Assembly: GCA_963575745.1 (NCBI GenBank)
Contig: CAUYUJ010018616.1
Span: forward strand, 64,680-128,679
Length of the DNA: 64,000 nt
Source of the DNA: Prorocentrum cordatum
Taxonomy: Eukaryota > Sar > Dinophyceae > Prorocentrales > Prorocentraceae
Direction: 5' to 3'
Shown: positions 20,506 through 31,054 of the stretch, piece after piece
Layout of the letters: every line of letters begins with the position of its first letter
Numbering within the stretch: position 1 is the stretch's first letter
Made by a program: the position numbers and the translations under genes
Notes under the pieces: model-generated
What the model saw: the letters and a program-made list of their open reading frames with translations, nothing else
Database searches by the model: none
Told to the model about the DNA's origin: nothing

Positions 20506-20865
20506 GAGGAGGAGGCGGAGGAGGAGGAGGAGGAGGAGGAGGAGAGCGCGAGGAGGAGGAAGAGGGAAGAGGAGGCGGTTTAGGAGGAGGAGGAGGACGC
20601 GGGGGCGACGGATGCGGCGGAGGAGGAGGAGGGAGGAGGAACGAGGAGGGAGGAGGATGAAAGAAGGGGGAGGATAGGAGCAAGGAAAAACACACAAAGG
20701 AATTTCACACCAAGGGTTTTGGCACCACCAACGGTGCAACGCATGTGCACCCGTGCCACTGGATCCCAGGCGATCCGACCCAGGGTTGATTCACGGCCGC
20801 CCTCCTCAGGAGGAGCAGGAGGAGGAGAGCGGGAGCGGGGGGAGGAGGAGAGAGATGGAGGAACG
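20506..20865. repeat. Right target duplication and degenerate (GGA)n
   Basis: Bases 20506-20532 repeat 16468-16494. Impure GGA/GGC purine sequence continues to about 20660, with a second patch at 20810-20860. Between them (20700-20810) is non-repetitive sequence with no gene. Confidence 0.8.
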
Positions 20866-20939
20866 GGTATATAGGGGTGGATGAGGAGCGATCCCCGAAC
20901 GACCCCACCCGCGACCCCACCCGAGCGACTGCATATTGG

Positions 20940-21113
20940 TAAAACAGGGCTAGGATCGGGATAAATCGCTCCAGAGCGTTCCGGAGCGCTCTCAGAGCGT
21001 TCCGGAACGCTCTGGAGCGGCCGCGGCGCCCAATACATCCTCCAAACCCGCCGATTCTCAGAGATTTCGAGTTATCCCGATCCGATTTTGTCCCGATTTT
21101 CGCGTCGTTTTAA
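20940..21113. mobile_element. 173-bp hairpin element, copy 1
   Basis: Begins TAAAACAGGGCTAGGATCGG and ends GCGTCGTTTTA, giving 6-bp inverted ends. Nested inside are a 12-bp inverted pair (GGATCGGGATAA / TTATCCCGATCC) and a 19-bp perfect hairpin arm (CGCTCCAGAGCGTTCCGGA and its complement) separated by 15 bases. A near-identical copy is at 30860-31032. ATTGG on both sides (20935-20939 and 21113-21118 region) may be a short target duplication. No coding capacity. Confidence 0.75.
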
Positions 21114-21279
21114 TTGGAGCCACCTGCCACGGCAGCTCGTCCTCGTCGTCCTCCTCGTCGGTCGGCCGCCGTGCCAGGGCACCGGTGCTCGCGGGCTCCT
21201 CCGCCGCGCGGTCACCGCCGGGAGCCCGAGCGGCCGCGGCCTCATGCAGCTGCTGCTCCTCCTCGGGGTGCGTCGCCAG

Positions 21280-21388
21280 AGGAGGAGGAGGAGGAGGAGG
21301 AGGAGGAGGAGGAGGAGGAGGAGGAGGAGGAGCAGGAGGAGGAGGAGGAGGAGGAGGAGGAGGAGGAGGAGGAGGAGGAGGAGGAGTG
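21280..21388. repeat. (GGA)n microsatellite
   Basis: About 36 GGA triplets with a single AGC interruption. Confidence 0.95.
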
Positions 21389-21569
21389 CGCCCCCCAGGA
21401 TCTCCAAGGAGACCCCGACGGCCTCCAGAGCACCCCTCACGAGGCCCAGAGGGCACCACAGGGGTCCAGGATGGAGCGACATGCCAAGGGGCACCCTGGG
21501 CCAAGGTCAACGGGAAGAGGGGGGGAAACGCACGAAGGTACGGGAGAGCGCGCCCACAGTGACAGAGCA

Positions 21570-21960
21570 AAGGGGGGGGTCCCCCCTTAGCTACCCCCCC
21601 TCCCTTGAACCCCCCCTGCTGGAAGCTACCCCCCCCCCCCTCCCTGTTTCGCCCGCCCCTGGAAGCTACCCCCCCCTCCCCCCTTTCGGCGGTTGGAAGC
21701 TACCCCCCTCCCCCCCTTTCCAAAAGGGGGGGGAGCTTAGCTACCCCCCCCCCCTTGGCCCCCCTCTGCCGGGAGCCCCCCCCCCTCCCCCCGTTTTTTG
21801 CCCCCCCCCGGAAGCTCCCCCCCCCCTTCCCCCCTTTTGCCGCTCCGGAAGCTCCCCCCCCTCCCCCACTTACCAAAGCGAGGAGAGCTTAGCTACCCCC
21901 CCTTTGAACCACCCCTGCTGGAAGCTACCACCCCCTCCTTTGAAATTCCCCTGCCGGACG
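21570..21960. repeat. C-rich tandem repeat, left bracket of the satellite
   Basis: Repeated units of GGAAGCTACCCCCCC, CTTAGCTACCCCCC and CCTTGAACCCCCCCTGCTGG. The same family in reverse orientation (GGGGGGTAGCTTCGGAAGC) lies at 26825-27175, so the 28-bp satellite is bracketed by inverted copies. Cytosine runs of 8-11 make the exact length uncertain. Confidence 0.8.
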
Positions 21961-22062
21961 ATCCTCCCCCGTCGCCGTCGTCGTTGCCGTCGCCGTCGCT
22001 CGACATCTTCGTACGACGCCGTCGTCGTCCTCGTCGTCGTTGTCGCCGCCGTCGCCGTCATT

Positions 22063-22129
22063 GTCGCTGTCTTCGCATGACCTCGTCGTGGTCGTCACGA
22101 CGAGGACGAGGTCATACGAAGACAGCGAC
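22063..22129. repeat. 25-bp inverted repeat at the satellite entrance
   Basis: GTCGCTGTCTTCGCATGACC (start of 22063-22087) pairs with 22105-22129 with one mismatch in 25 bp, leaving a 17-base loop. It lies within GTC/GAC triplet repeats (21965-22165) just before the 28-bp array. Confidence 0.75.
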
Positions 22130-22164
22130 GGACGACGGACGACGCGCGACCGACGACGACGACG

Positions 22165-25100
22165 ACCCAGGGTCAGAGAAAACGAGACCACGACACAGGG
22201 GCTGAGAAAACGAGGACACGAAGAAGGGTCCGAGAAAACGAGACCACGGCCCCTGGGCCGAGAAAACGAGAAAACGAACCAGGGTGCAACAAAAACGAAC
22301 CAGGGTCCGAGAAAACGTAACCACGACCCAAGGGCCGAGAACACGCGAAAACGAACCAGGGTCCGAGAAACCGAGACCACGACCCGGGGGCCGACAAAAC
22401 GAGACACCGAGAAAACAAACCAGTGCCCGAGAACACGAGACCGCGACCCAGGGGCCGAGAAAACGAGACAACGAGAAAACGAACCAGGGCCCGAGAAAAC
22501 GAGATCACAACCCAAGGGCTGAGAAAACGAGAAAACGAGAAAAGGGACCAGGGCCCGAAAAAACAAAACAAAAACCCAGAAGCCAAGAAAACAAGAAAAC
22601 AAGAAAACAAGACAATGAACCAGGGTCCGAGAAAACACGATAACGACCCAGGGGCCGAAAACAAGAGAAAACAATACAACAAACCAAGGTCCGAGCAAAC
22701 GAGACAACAACCCAGGCCGAGAAAACGCGAATATCGGTTCTAGAAAACGAGACCACGACCCAGGGGCCGAGAAAACGAGAAAACGAAAAAAGGAATCAGG
22801 GCCCGAGAAAACGAGACTACGAACCAGGGGCCGAGAAAACCAAGCAACGAGAAAACAAACCAGCGCCCGAGAAAACGAAACCGCGACCCAAGGGCAGAGA
22901 AAACGACACAACGAGAGAACGAACCAGGGACCGAGAAAACTTGACCACGACCCAGGCGCCGAGAAAACAAGAAACGAGAACACGAACCAGGGCCAGAGAA
23001 AACGAGACCACGACACAGGGGCAGAGAAAACGAGAAAACGAGCCAGGGTCAAAAAACGAGACCACGACCCAGGGGCTGAGAAAACGAGAAAACAAGAAAA
23101 CGAACCATGGCCCGAGAAACCAAGCCACGACCCAGGGGCCAAGAGAGCAAGGAAACGAACTAGGGTCACAAAAAAGACCACGACCCAGAAGCCGAGAAAA
23201 CAAGAAAACGAGAAAACGAAACGGGGTCCGAGAAAACGAGGCCACGACCAAGGGGCAGACATAATGCGAAAACGATAGAACAATCCAGGGTCCGAGCCAG
23301 GGGCCGAGAAAACAAGAAAACGCGAAAACGAACCAGGGTCCGAGAAAAAAAAAAACACGACCCAGGGGACGATAAAACAAGAAAACAAGACAACGAATCA
23401 GGATCAAAGAAACAAGACCACGACCCAGGGGCCGACAAAACAAGAAAACAAGACAACGGACCAGGGGCCGAAAAAACGAGACGACAACCCAGGGGCCGAG
23501 ACAAAGAGAAAACGCGAAAACGAACCGGGGCCCGAGAAAACCAGACCGCGACCCAGGGGCCGAGAAAACGAGAAGACGAGAAAAGGAATCAGGGCCCAAG
23601 AAAACGAGAAAACGAGAACGCGAACCAGGATCAGAGAAACCGAGACCGCGACCCAGGGGCCGAGAAAACGAGGCAACGAAAAACCAAACCAACGTCCGAG
23701 AAAACGAAACCGCGACCCAGGGGCAGAGAAAACGAGACAACGAGAAAACGAACCAGTGTCCGACAAAACTGGACCACGACCCAGGCGTCGAGAAAACAAG
23801 AAACGAGAACACGAACCAGGGCCAGAGAAAACGAGACCACGACCCAGGGGCAGAGAAAACGAGAAAACGAACCAGGGTCAAAAAAAATGAGACCACGACC
23901 CAGGGGCAGAGAAAACGAGAGAACAGGAAAACGAACCATGGCCCGAGAAAACCAAACCACGACCCAGTGACCAAGAAAGCGAGAACACGAAACAGTGTCA
24001 CAAAGTAATGACCACGACCCAGGAGCCGAGGAAACAGGACAACGAGAAAACGAAACGGGGTCCGAGAAAACGAGACCACGACCAAGGGGCAGACAGAATG
24101 CGAAAACGATAAAACAATCCAGGGTCCGAGCCAGGGGCCCAGAAAACAAGAAAACGAGAAAACGAACCAGGGTCCGAGAAAAAAACCTACGACCCAAGGG
24201 ACGATAACAACAGAAAACAAGACAACGAATCAGGATCAAAGAAACAAGACCACGACCCAGGGGCCGACAAAACAAGAAAACAAGACAACGGACCAGGGGC
24301 CGAGATACGGAGAACACGAGAAACCGAACCAGGGTCAGAGAAAACGAGACCACGACCCAGGGGCTGAGAGAACGAGGACACGAAGCAGGGTCCGAGAAAA
24401 CGAGACCACGACCCAGGAGCCGAGGAAATGAGAATACGAGAAGACGACCCACGACCCAGGGGCCGAGACAAAGAGAAAACGAGAAAACGAACCGGGGCCC
24501 GAGGAAACCACGACCCAGGGGCCGAGATCACCATAAAACGCTTGGTTCGAGAAAGCGAGACCACGACCCAGGAGCCGAGAAAATGAAGGAACGAGAAAAC
24601 GAAGCAGGGTCAGAGAAGACACGACCACCATCCGGGGTCAGAGAAAACGAGAAAACGAATCTACTAACCAGCGTCCGAGAAAACCAAACCACGACCCAGG
24701 GGCCGAGAAACCGAGAAAACGAAGCGGGGTCCGAGAAAACGAGACCACGACCCAGGGGCCGAGAAAATGAAGAAAGCAGAACGCGAACAAGGATCAGAGA
24801 AAACGAGACCGCGACCCAGGGGCCGAGATAACGAGGCAACGAGAAAACAAACCAGCGTCCGAGAAAACTAAACCGCGACCCAGGGGCAGAGAAAACGACA
24901 CAACGAGAGAACGAACCAGGGTCCGAGAAAACTTGACCACGACCCAGGCGCCGAGAAAACAAGAAACGAGAACACGAACCAGGGCCAGATAAAACGAGAC
25001 CACGACCCAGGGGCAGAGAAAACCAGAAAACGAGCCAGGGTCAGAATAACGAGACCACGACCCAGGAGCAGAGAAAACGAGAGAACAAGAAAACGAACCA

Positions 25101-26755
25101 TGGCCTGAGAAAACCAAACCACGACCCAGGGGCCGAGAAAACGAGAAAACGAACCAGGGTCAAAACAAAAAAAGACCTCGACCCAGGAGCCGAGAAAACA
25201 AGAAAACGAGAAAACGAAACGGGGTCCGAGAAAACGAGACCACGACCATGGGGCAGACATAATGCGAAAACGATAAAACAAACCAGGGTCCGAGCCAGGG
25301 GCCGAGAAAACAAGACAACGCGAAAACGAACCAGGGTCCGAGAAACAAAAAACACGACCCAGGGGACGATGAAACAAGAAAACAAGACAACGAATCAGGA
25401 TCAAAGAAAACACGACCACGACCCAGGGGCCGACAAAACAAGAAAATAAGACAACGGACCAGGGGCCGAGAAAACGAGACAAAGAGAAAACGATAAAACG
25501 GACCGGGGCCCGAGAAAACCAGACCACGACCCAGGGGCAGAGAAAACGAGAAGACGAGAAAACAAACCAGGGTCAGAGAAAACAAAACCACAATCCAGGG
25601 GCCGAGACACGGAGAACACGAGAAACCGAACCAGGGTCAGAGAAAAGGAAGCCACGACCCAGGGGCCGGGAAAACAAACAACGAACCAGGGTCAGAGAAA
25701 ACGAGACCACGATCCAGGGGCCGAGAACACGAGAAATGAGGAAATTAACAAGGGACCGAGGAAGATTTACACCACGACCCAGGGCCAAGAAAACAAGAAA
25801 ACGAGATCACGAACCAGGGCCCGACAAAAACAACACAAACAAAAACAAAAACCGAGAAAGCGAGACAACAAAACACCGAACCAGGGTCCGAGAAAACGAG
25901 ACCACGACCCAGGGGCCGAGAACACGAGAAAACGAGGAACCAGACGAAAGTCCGAGCAAACGAGACCACGACCCAAGAGCACAGAAAACGCGAAAACGAA
26001 CCGGGGTCCGAGAAAACGAGACCACGACCCAGGGGCCGAGAAAACGAGAACACGATAAACGGCATCAGGGCCCGAGAAAACGAAACCACGACCCAGGGGC
26101 CGAGACAAAGAGAAAACGAGAAAACGAACCGGGGCCCAGGAAAACGAGACCACGATCCAGGGGCCGAGAAAACAAAAAAAACGAGAAAACGAACCAGGCC
26201 CCGAGAAAACGAGACCACGACCCAGGAGCCGAGGAAATGAGAAAACGAGAAGACGACCCACGACCCAGGGGCCGAGAAAACGAGAAAAGGAGAAAACGAA
26301 CCAGGGTCCGAGGAAACCACGACCCAGGGGCCGAGATCACCAGAAAATGCTTGGTTCGAGAAAGCGAGACCACGACCCAGGAGCTGAGAAAATGAAGAAA
26401 CGAGAAAACGAAGCAAGGTCAGAGAATACACGACCACCGACCGGTGGCCGAGACAACGAGAAAACGAGAATACTAACCAGCGTCCGAGAAAACCAAACCA
26501 CGACCCAGGGGCCGAGAAACCGAGAAAACGAAGCAGGGCCCGAGAAAACTGGACCACAACCCAGGCGCCGAGAAAACGAGAAAACGAGAACGCGAACCAG
26601 GATCAGAGAAAACGAGACCGCGACCCAGGAGCCGAAAACACGAGAAAACAAGAAAAGCACAACGAGAACACAAGAAAACGAGGCAGGGCCCGAGAAAACG
26701 AGACTACGAACCAGGGGCCGAGAAAACGAGAAAAGGAGAAAACGAACCAGGGGTC
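22165..26755. repeat. 4.6-kb satellite array of alternating 28-bp units
   Basis: The array is built of two 28-bp variants, one with GAGAAAACGAGACCACGACC then CAGGGGCC, the other with GAGAAAACGAGAAAACGAAC then CAGGGTCC. They usually alternate, and extra 9-bp GAGAAAACG insertions break phase. Larger blocks are duplicated inside: GGATCAAAGAAACAAGACC (or its close variant) occurs at 23401, 24233 and 25398, with matching flanks around CATAATGCGAAAACGAT. Minus-strand reading gives long Phe/Ser/Leu-rich frames up to 487 codons, which reflect the repeat and not a gene. Confidence 0.92.
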
Positions 26756-26824
26756 GACGTTATTCTCCAATTCGTTCTCTAGCGCTGCGGTGCGCACCTG
26801 TCGTCATGGATTCCGCCATTTTAC

Positions 26825-27175
26825 CAGAGCCCCGGAAGGAAGGGGGGGGAGGTAGCTTCGGACACCCCCCAACCTTTGCACAGGGCGGGGGGGGATAGCT
26901 TGAAGCCGCCCCCCCCCCTGTGTCCAAACCAAAACAGGAAGGAGGAGGGGAAGTAGCTTCCGAAGCCCCCCTCCCCTTTGAATGGCAAGCCCGGGCTCAC
27001 CTTCTGCTCCAAAAAAGGGGGGGAGGGGGGTGGAGCTTCGAAGCCCCCCCCCTTGAGCCAGAGCCCCCCCAGCTTAGAACGCCTTACGAAAGGGAGGGGG
27101 GGGGGTAGCTTCGGAAGCTCCCCCCCCCTTTTGGAAGGAGGGGGGGGGGTAGCTTGAAGCTGGGGCCCCCCTTTT
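26825..27175. repeat. G-rich tandem repeat, right bracket of the satellite
   Basis: Units of GGGGGGGGTAGCTTCGGAAG and GGAAGGAGGAGGGGAAGTAG, the reverse complement of the C-rich family at 21570-21960. Confidence 0.8.
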
Positions 27176-27731
27176 CTTATTCCGGTCGCGACGGGCGCGC
27201 TCTCTCAAAGGTACCGATACCGCTACTCCCTGGACCTCTCCTGGGGTGCGTTCTGACCCGACTTCCGAGGAGAGTCTGGCCGTGGTGGCGAGACCTCTCC
27301 AGGAGGAGCAGCGGTATCGGTACATTTTCCTACTCTGAACACCAGCAGTAAACCCCGACTCCTCTGCGGCAGACTCGTACTCGTCCTCCCCGCACTCGTG
27401 CCATTCCGCCTGCGCAGCGGCTGCTGCTCTCCCGCCGAAGGCCGAGGTCGCGCGGTGGAGATGGCGCCAGCTGTTGCCCGCTCCCGGGATGATGGTGTTC
27501 CCTTTGTGGGAGAAGCGCTGGCGGCCGAGCACGTCGACGACAGAAGGGGAAAAATCTGCCGTAGCCCAAATTCTCGGAGGCCCGCGCGGATTTCGTGGAT
27601 CGGCGCTGGGCCCCAGACCCCAGGCGCGCGGAGCGCGCCAGTGTCGGCGCCTGAGGCGCCACCAGTGGGGTCCAACTCCGATCCAATAAATCCGCTCGGA
27701 CCTCCGAAAGCTAATGCTTACGCTGATTTTC
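27176..27731 (-). other. GC-rich stretch, possible coding remnant downstream of the next entry
   Basis: One minus frame carries a mixed peptide (SHKGNTIIPGAGNSWRHL, then AEWHECGEDEYESAAEES) that looks more like protein than the flanks. It is not in frame with 27732-28436 and shows no known family. Confidence 0.2.
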
Positions 27732-28436
27732 CTACTTCGAGATGAGGCACCACTCTGCGTCGTAGCCGCCTTCGCTCTCCTCGGAAGAGGACGGCGAAGA
27801 CATCCGATCGGAAGCACCGCTTGGCCGCGTCCAGAACGACCTCCCCGCTGTTCGCGGATCGGGCGGCGGTGCCTCCTGCAGTACCATGAACCAGCCCGTG
27901 CGCTCGTTCCTGTAGGCGATCTGCGGCCGCCTTTCGAACAGCAGCGAACTCAACTTAACGTGGCAATATATGCCGTTGAGGTCCTCGATGCTTGAGCCGG
28001 TGAGGAAGAAGCCCTTCGCGGGCTCACGCACCGTGCAGTAGCCGCGCTCCCGCTGTCGGCGCGGTCCGCCGTCATAGCAAGAAAGAGCGTCGTTCCGAGA
28101 CAAAGACATGATGTGGCCTTGAGCCAAGGGCTGCGGACCCTCCAGGAAACTGGCCGCACGTCCTGCAAACATGAGAACGACACCGTATCGCAAGAATGTG
28201 AACGGCCGACTCTGGGAACCCCGGATCCATGAATGTTCGACCCACGAACCCGGAAACGGAGATGTAACTGCCCGAACTTGCGCGATGGACAATGGCAATG
28301 CTGAGCGTATCGACTGTGATGATATCGCGCAACTGACTGTGTCCGAATCCTGATCTAACTGATCTGGATCTTGAGCTCGAGGTGCCCGAACGCATCGCTC
28401 GCCCAGATCTCGTCGCAGACGATTAAGCTCGCCCAT
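27732..28436 (-). CDS. Hypothetical protein frame
   Basis: An open frame of 234 codons on the minus strand. The most protein-like part is the C-terminal half: LAQGHIMSLSRNDALSCYDG, GYCTVREPAKGFFLTGSS, IEDLNGIYCHVKL and YRNERTGWFMVLQE, then a Ser/Glu-rich tail (SSPSSSEESEGGYDAEW). The NG-x-Y followed by R-x-x-Y-x-N-E-R-x-x-x-W layout suggests a small beta-rich domain, but I cannot name it. The first 80 residues look less convincing, and the true start may be an acceptor near 28180. No spliced-leader relic or intron boundary was found with confidence. Confidence 0.35.
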   Translation of the reverse strand: MGELNRLRRDLGERCVRAPRAQDPDQLDQDSDTVSCAISSQSIRSALPLSIAQVRAVTSPFPGSWVEHSWIRGSQSRPFTFLRYGVVLMFAGRAASFLEGPQPLAQGHIMSLSRNDALSCYDGGPRRQRERGYCTVREPAKGFFLTGSSIEDLNGIYCHVKLSSLLFERRPQIAYRNERTGWFMVLQEAPPPDPRTAGRSFWTRPSGASDRMSSPSSSEESEGGYDAEWCLISK

Positions 28437-28519
28437 AGTCTCGGCGTGCCCAATCAGCTCGAGCTTACGCTCCGATTCGGTTCCGATGCGGCAGGAGGCG
28501 ACAGTGAGCGCATGGACAC

Positions 28520-28862
28520 GCCACAGGATATGATAGGGTCACGCCAAGGGATGCGCCAGGGGGCAACCAGGGGACGTGCCATGGACGTGTCAGTGACGCG
28601 CCACTGGAAGTGCCAGGGGGCGTGCCAAGGTACTCGACAGGGGACGCGCCAGGAAACATGCCAGGGACCGTGCCACGAGACGCGCCAGTGGACGCGTCAA
28701 GAGACGTGCCAAGGGACGCGCCAGGGGAAACGCCACCGAACATGTAGAGGAATCAGCAGAGGACGAGTCAAGGAACGTGCCAGGGGACGTGCCACGGGAA
28801 GCGCCAGTGGACGTGCCATGGGACGTGGCAGTGGACGCGTCAGGGCACGTGCCAAATGAGGG
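28520..28862. repeat. About 16-bp GC-rich minisatellite
   Basis: Variants of GGGACGTGCCA and GGGACGCGCCAG follow one another for 340 bp. The plus frame gives a CQGTRQ/ETCQGP-type repetitive peptide that simply mirrors the array. Confidence 0.85.
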
Positions 28863-30179
28863 TCTCAAGGCCTACGGTCAAAAGTAACCCATGTGTTTTG
28901 TCAGGCCCGAGGCTTACGGGCGAAAGGATACACTATGTTTTGCACCTGGCTCTTCTTCAAAACGCCTTGGGCTTTTTCTGTTTAACCGTTTTGCACTTTG
29001 GGCTCTTGACAAACTAAAAACGCAATACAGAAGCACGACTGTGTCTTGGTGTGTTTAGCTCCGTTTTGTCAGCGTTTTCAGGACCGTCGCTCTGGATCAT
29101 CCATTCTTCAGCTCTGTTGCTTTCTGGTTGACGGCTGTTCCCTGTCTTCCCTTCTGTCTTCATTCCCATGTTTAATTTCCGCCGCCGTTCTCCCTCGCAG
29201 CGCTGAAAGCGCAACAAACACTTCCTGACACTGGTCTATCCCTGGCCCGAAACAGGCCCCCAGGCCCGACGGCCCCAAGAGGGGCAAGCGACCATCGGGC
29301 CAGGAGGCCCGACGCCCAAGGAAGGGCTCCGAAGGCGGCGAGCAGTCGGAGTGAGAGAGCCGGAGGGCTGAGGACTGCATGCCAGGAGGGGGAACTGAGG
29401 ATGTCGTAGACGGCAATGTTTAACAGTGCAACCAACTGATCTGGAAACGCCGTTTTAAAAACAACGCTGGCAAAAGCGCAAAAACAAATCAGAGTTCTAT
29501 GCCGTTTTTAACTTTCTTGTTTGGGACATAGAAGCACTTACGGCATGATGTCCAACAAGCCGAGTCAAGAACGGCAACAAAAACAGCGCCCTGGACATAT
29601 TCCAAAAGAATCGAGGTTTTAAGGCCCCGTGGTTCACAAGGCAAAGGGGCCCAGCGGTTTCCAGTGGCCCGAGGCCCACGGGCAAAAGCGAGGAGGAGCC
29701 ACGTGTGTTGTTGATCCTGAGGCTTACGTGCGAAAGCGAAAAGGACACGTGAAAAAAACACATGCACAGCTTCAGCAACCCAGGCCGCCACGGGAATCTA
29801 GATCCTCGTACCCGCTCCCACCCGGGAGCGGGCACACACGCAGCAGATTTCTCGTAGTCTGAACCTCTGAGCCTCTGGATCGCGTTCTTTGTCGAGGACT
29901 CTACAAAAAACGCTCCGCATCCGCACCTTTATAAAAAGGGGCAGAGTACTATGTGGACCCTGTTTTTTCTAGAGGATCCGATGTGGTTGGGAGCACACCA
30001 TCCTCGAGTGAGCAAGCACGGACAAGTTGCCCACACCTTCGATATGAATCGAACGGGAACCCCAAGCGGAGACATCTCCAAATAATAAGAACCTGACGAC
30101 GCCTCGAAAAGGGGTCTGCTGTCTTTCAGCGCAATCCAAAACAGGTCTGCGCAATGCAAAGCACTGCAAGCAAACCATT
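28863..30179. other. No gene recognised
   Basis: Lower-GC sequence with repeated scraps GAGGCTTACGGGCGAAAG (28908-28925) and GAGGCTTACGTGCGAAAG (29718-29735), so it contains a dispersed repeat. Short frames only. Confidence 0.45.
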
Positions 30180-30262
30180 GCTTGGCATTGCTTGGCGTCG
30201 CTTGGAATCATTGCTTGGAATCATTGCTTGGCATTGGTTGGCGTTGCTTTGCCTTGCCAACG
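30180..30262. repeat. GCATTGCTTGG minisatellite patch
   Basis: Seven or so variants of TTGCTTGGCATTGCTTGGAATC. A related patch lies at 54000-54135. Confidence 0.75.
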
Positions 30263-30267
30263 CCCCA

Positions 30268-30448
30268 CCCAGGCCCCCGACGCCATGACTTTACGACGTC
30301 GACCCCCAGAGATCTGGACCCGTGTGCCCGGCCCAATTTTCCATCCCGAGTCGTTCTTTCACGGTCCCGAGGGCCGTTGAGGGCCCGCGGAAGCCGAACG
30401 TGACGAAGAACTGCCCGTCGTGATCTTTTCGTAATTCTCGAAGGGGTC
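30268..30448 (+). repeat. Dispersed repeat B, copy 3
   Basis: CCCCCGACGCCATGACTTTA, GACGTCGACCCCCAGAGATC, TCACGGTCCCGAGGGCCGTT and CCCGTCGTGATC follow the same order as at 12919-13098. Confidence 0.65.
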
Positions 30449-30837
30449 CGGGTCTGTGTCGGTCCCTGCCAGGGTCCTGTCAAAATCGGCCCCCGCTCTG
30501 GGCTGGGATGGCGCGGGCGAGTTCCAAGGGAAGCGCGCCGTGGACCCTGGGGCCTTCCCGATCCTCGATCCTCGATCTTCGACCGATCCTCGATCCTCCG
30601 ATCCTCGATCCTCGAGCCTTTCCACCCCCCCGAGACCAGCCTTTCATTCCGAGTCGCTCTGTTGAGGGTCCTCTAGGGTCCGTGGAGGGACCCCACGGCC
30701 CGAGGACGGCCTGTTTCCTGAGGACCGACTGCTTCAGGTCGGGCGCCGCGAACCTTCAGGCGATGGCCATGAATGCGCAAACTCAGGCCGGGCGTCCGTT
30801 AACGAGGAGGGGCAAGGCACGTGGTGCGAAGAAACGG
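30449..30837. other. No gene recognised; short GATCCTCGATC repeats
   Basis: GATCCTCGATCCTCGATC-type tandem units at 30558-30618 within otherwise unassigned GC-rich sequence. Confidence 0.5.
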
Positions 30838-30859
30838 TGCACCCTGCCGATCGCAGGCC
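30838..30859. repeat. Left 22-bp target duplication
   Basis: Identical to 31033-31054; brackets the 173-bp hairpin element. Confidence 0.9.
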
Positions 30860-31032
30860 TAAAACAGGGCTAGGATCGGGATAAATCGCTCCAGAGCGTT
30901 CCGGAGCGCTCTCAGAGCGTTCCGGAACGCTCTGGAGCGGCCGCGGCGCCCGATATTTCCTCCACACCCGCCGATCCTCAGAGATCTCGAGTTCTCCCGA
31001 TCCGATTTTGTCCCGATCTTCGCGTCGTTTTA
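30860..31032. mobile_element. 173-bp hairpin element, copy 2, with 22-bp target duplication
   Basis: Same element as 20940-21113, with TAAAAC / GTTTTA ends and the identical 19-bp hairpin arms. It is flanked by perfect 22-bp direct repeats starting TGCACCCTGCCGATCGCAGG at 30838-30859 and 31033-31054. This proves that 30860-31032 was inserted as a unit and defines its ends to the base. No coding frame. Confidence 0.88.
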
Positions 31033-31054
31033 TGCACCCTGCCGATCGCAGGCC
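31033..31054. repeat. Right 22-bp target duplication
   Basis: Identical to 30838-30859. Confidence 0.9.

Noticed and set aside
20935-21118. ATTGG as a firm target duplication for hairpin element copy 1
   Set aside because: Five bases are not decisive, and the other copy has 22 bp; the difference is unexplained.
21925-26660. Phe/Ser/Leu-rich frames up to 487 codons that look like membrane proteins
   Set aside because: They reflect the 28-bp satellite on its minus strand; the repeated FSRFLVFSAPGSW-type peptide changes frame with each unit-length change.
26810-26830. CCGCCATTTTACCAGAG as a plus-strand leader relic
   Set aside because: The central CCATTTT matches, but the bases after it do not (ACCAGAG against GGCTCAAG); too weak.
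27052-27064. CTTGAGCCAGAGC as a further spliced-leader relic
   Set aside because: Only 13 bases, followed by C runs, and it fits the surrounding CCTTGAACCCCCC repeat family.
28128-28140. CTTGAGCCAAGGG as a leader fragment
   Set aside because: Ten-base match only and inside a candidate coding frame; expected by chance.
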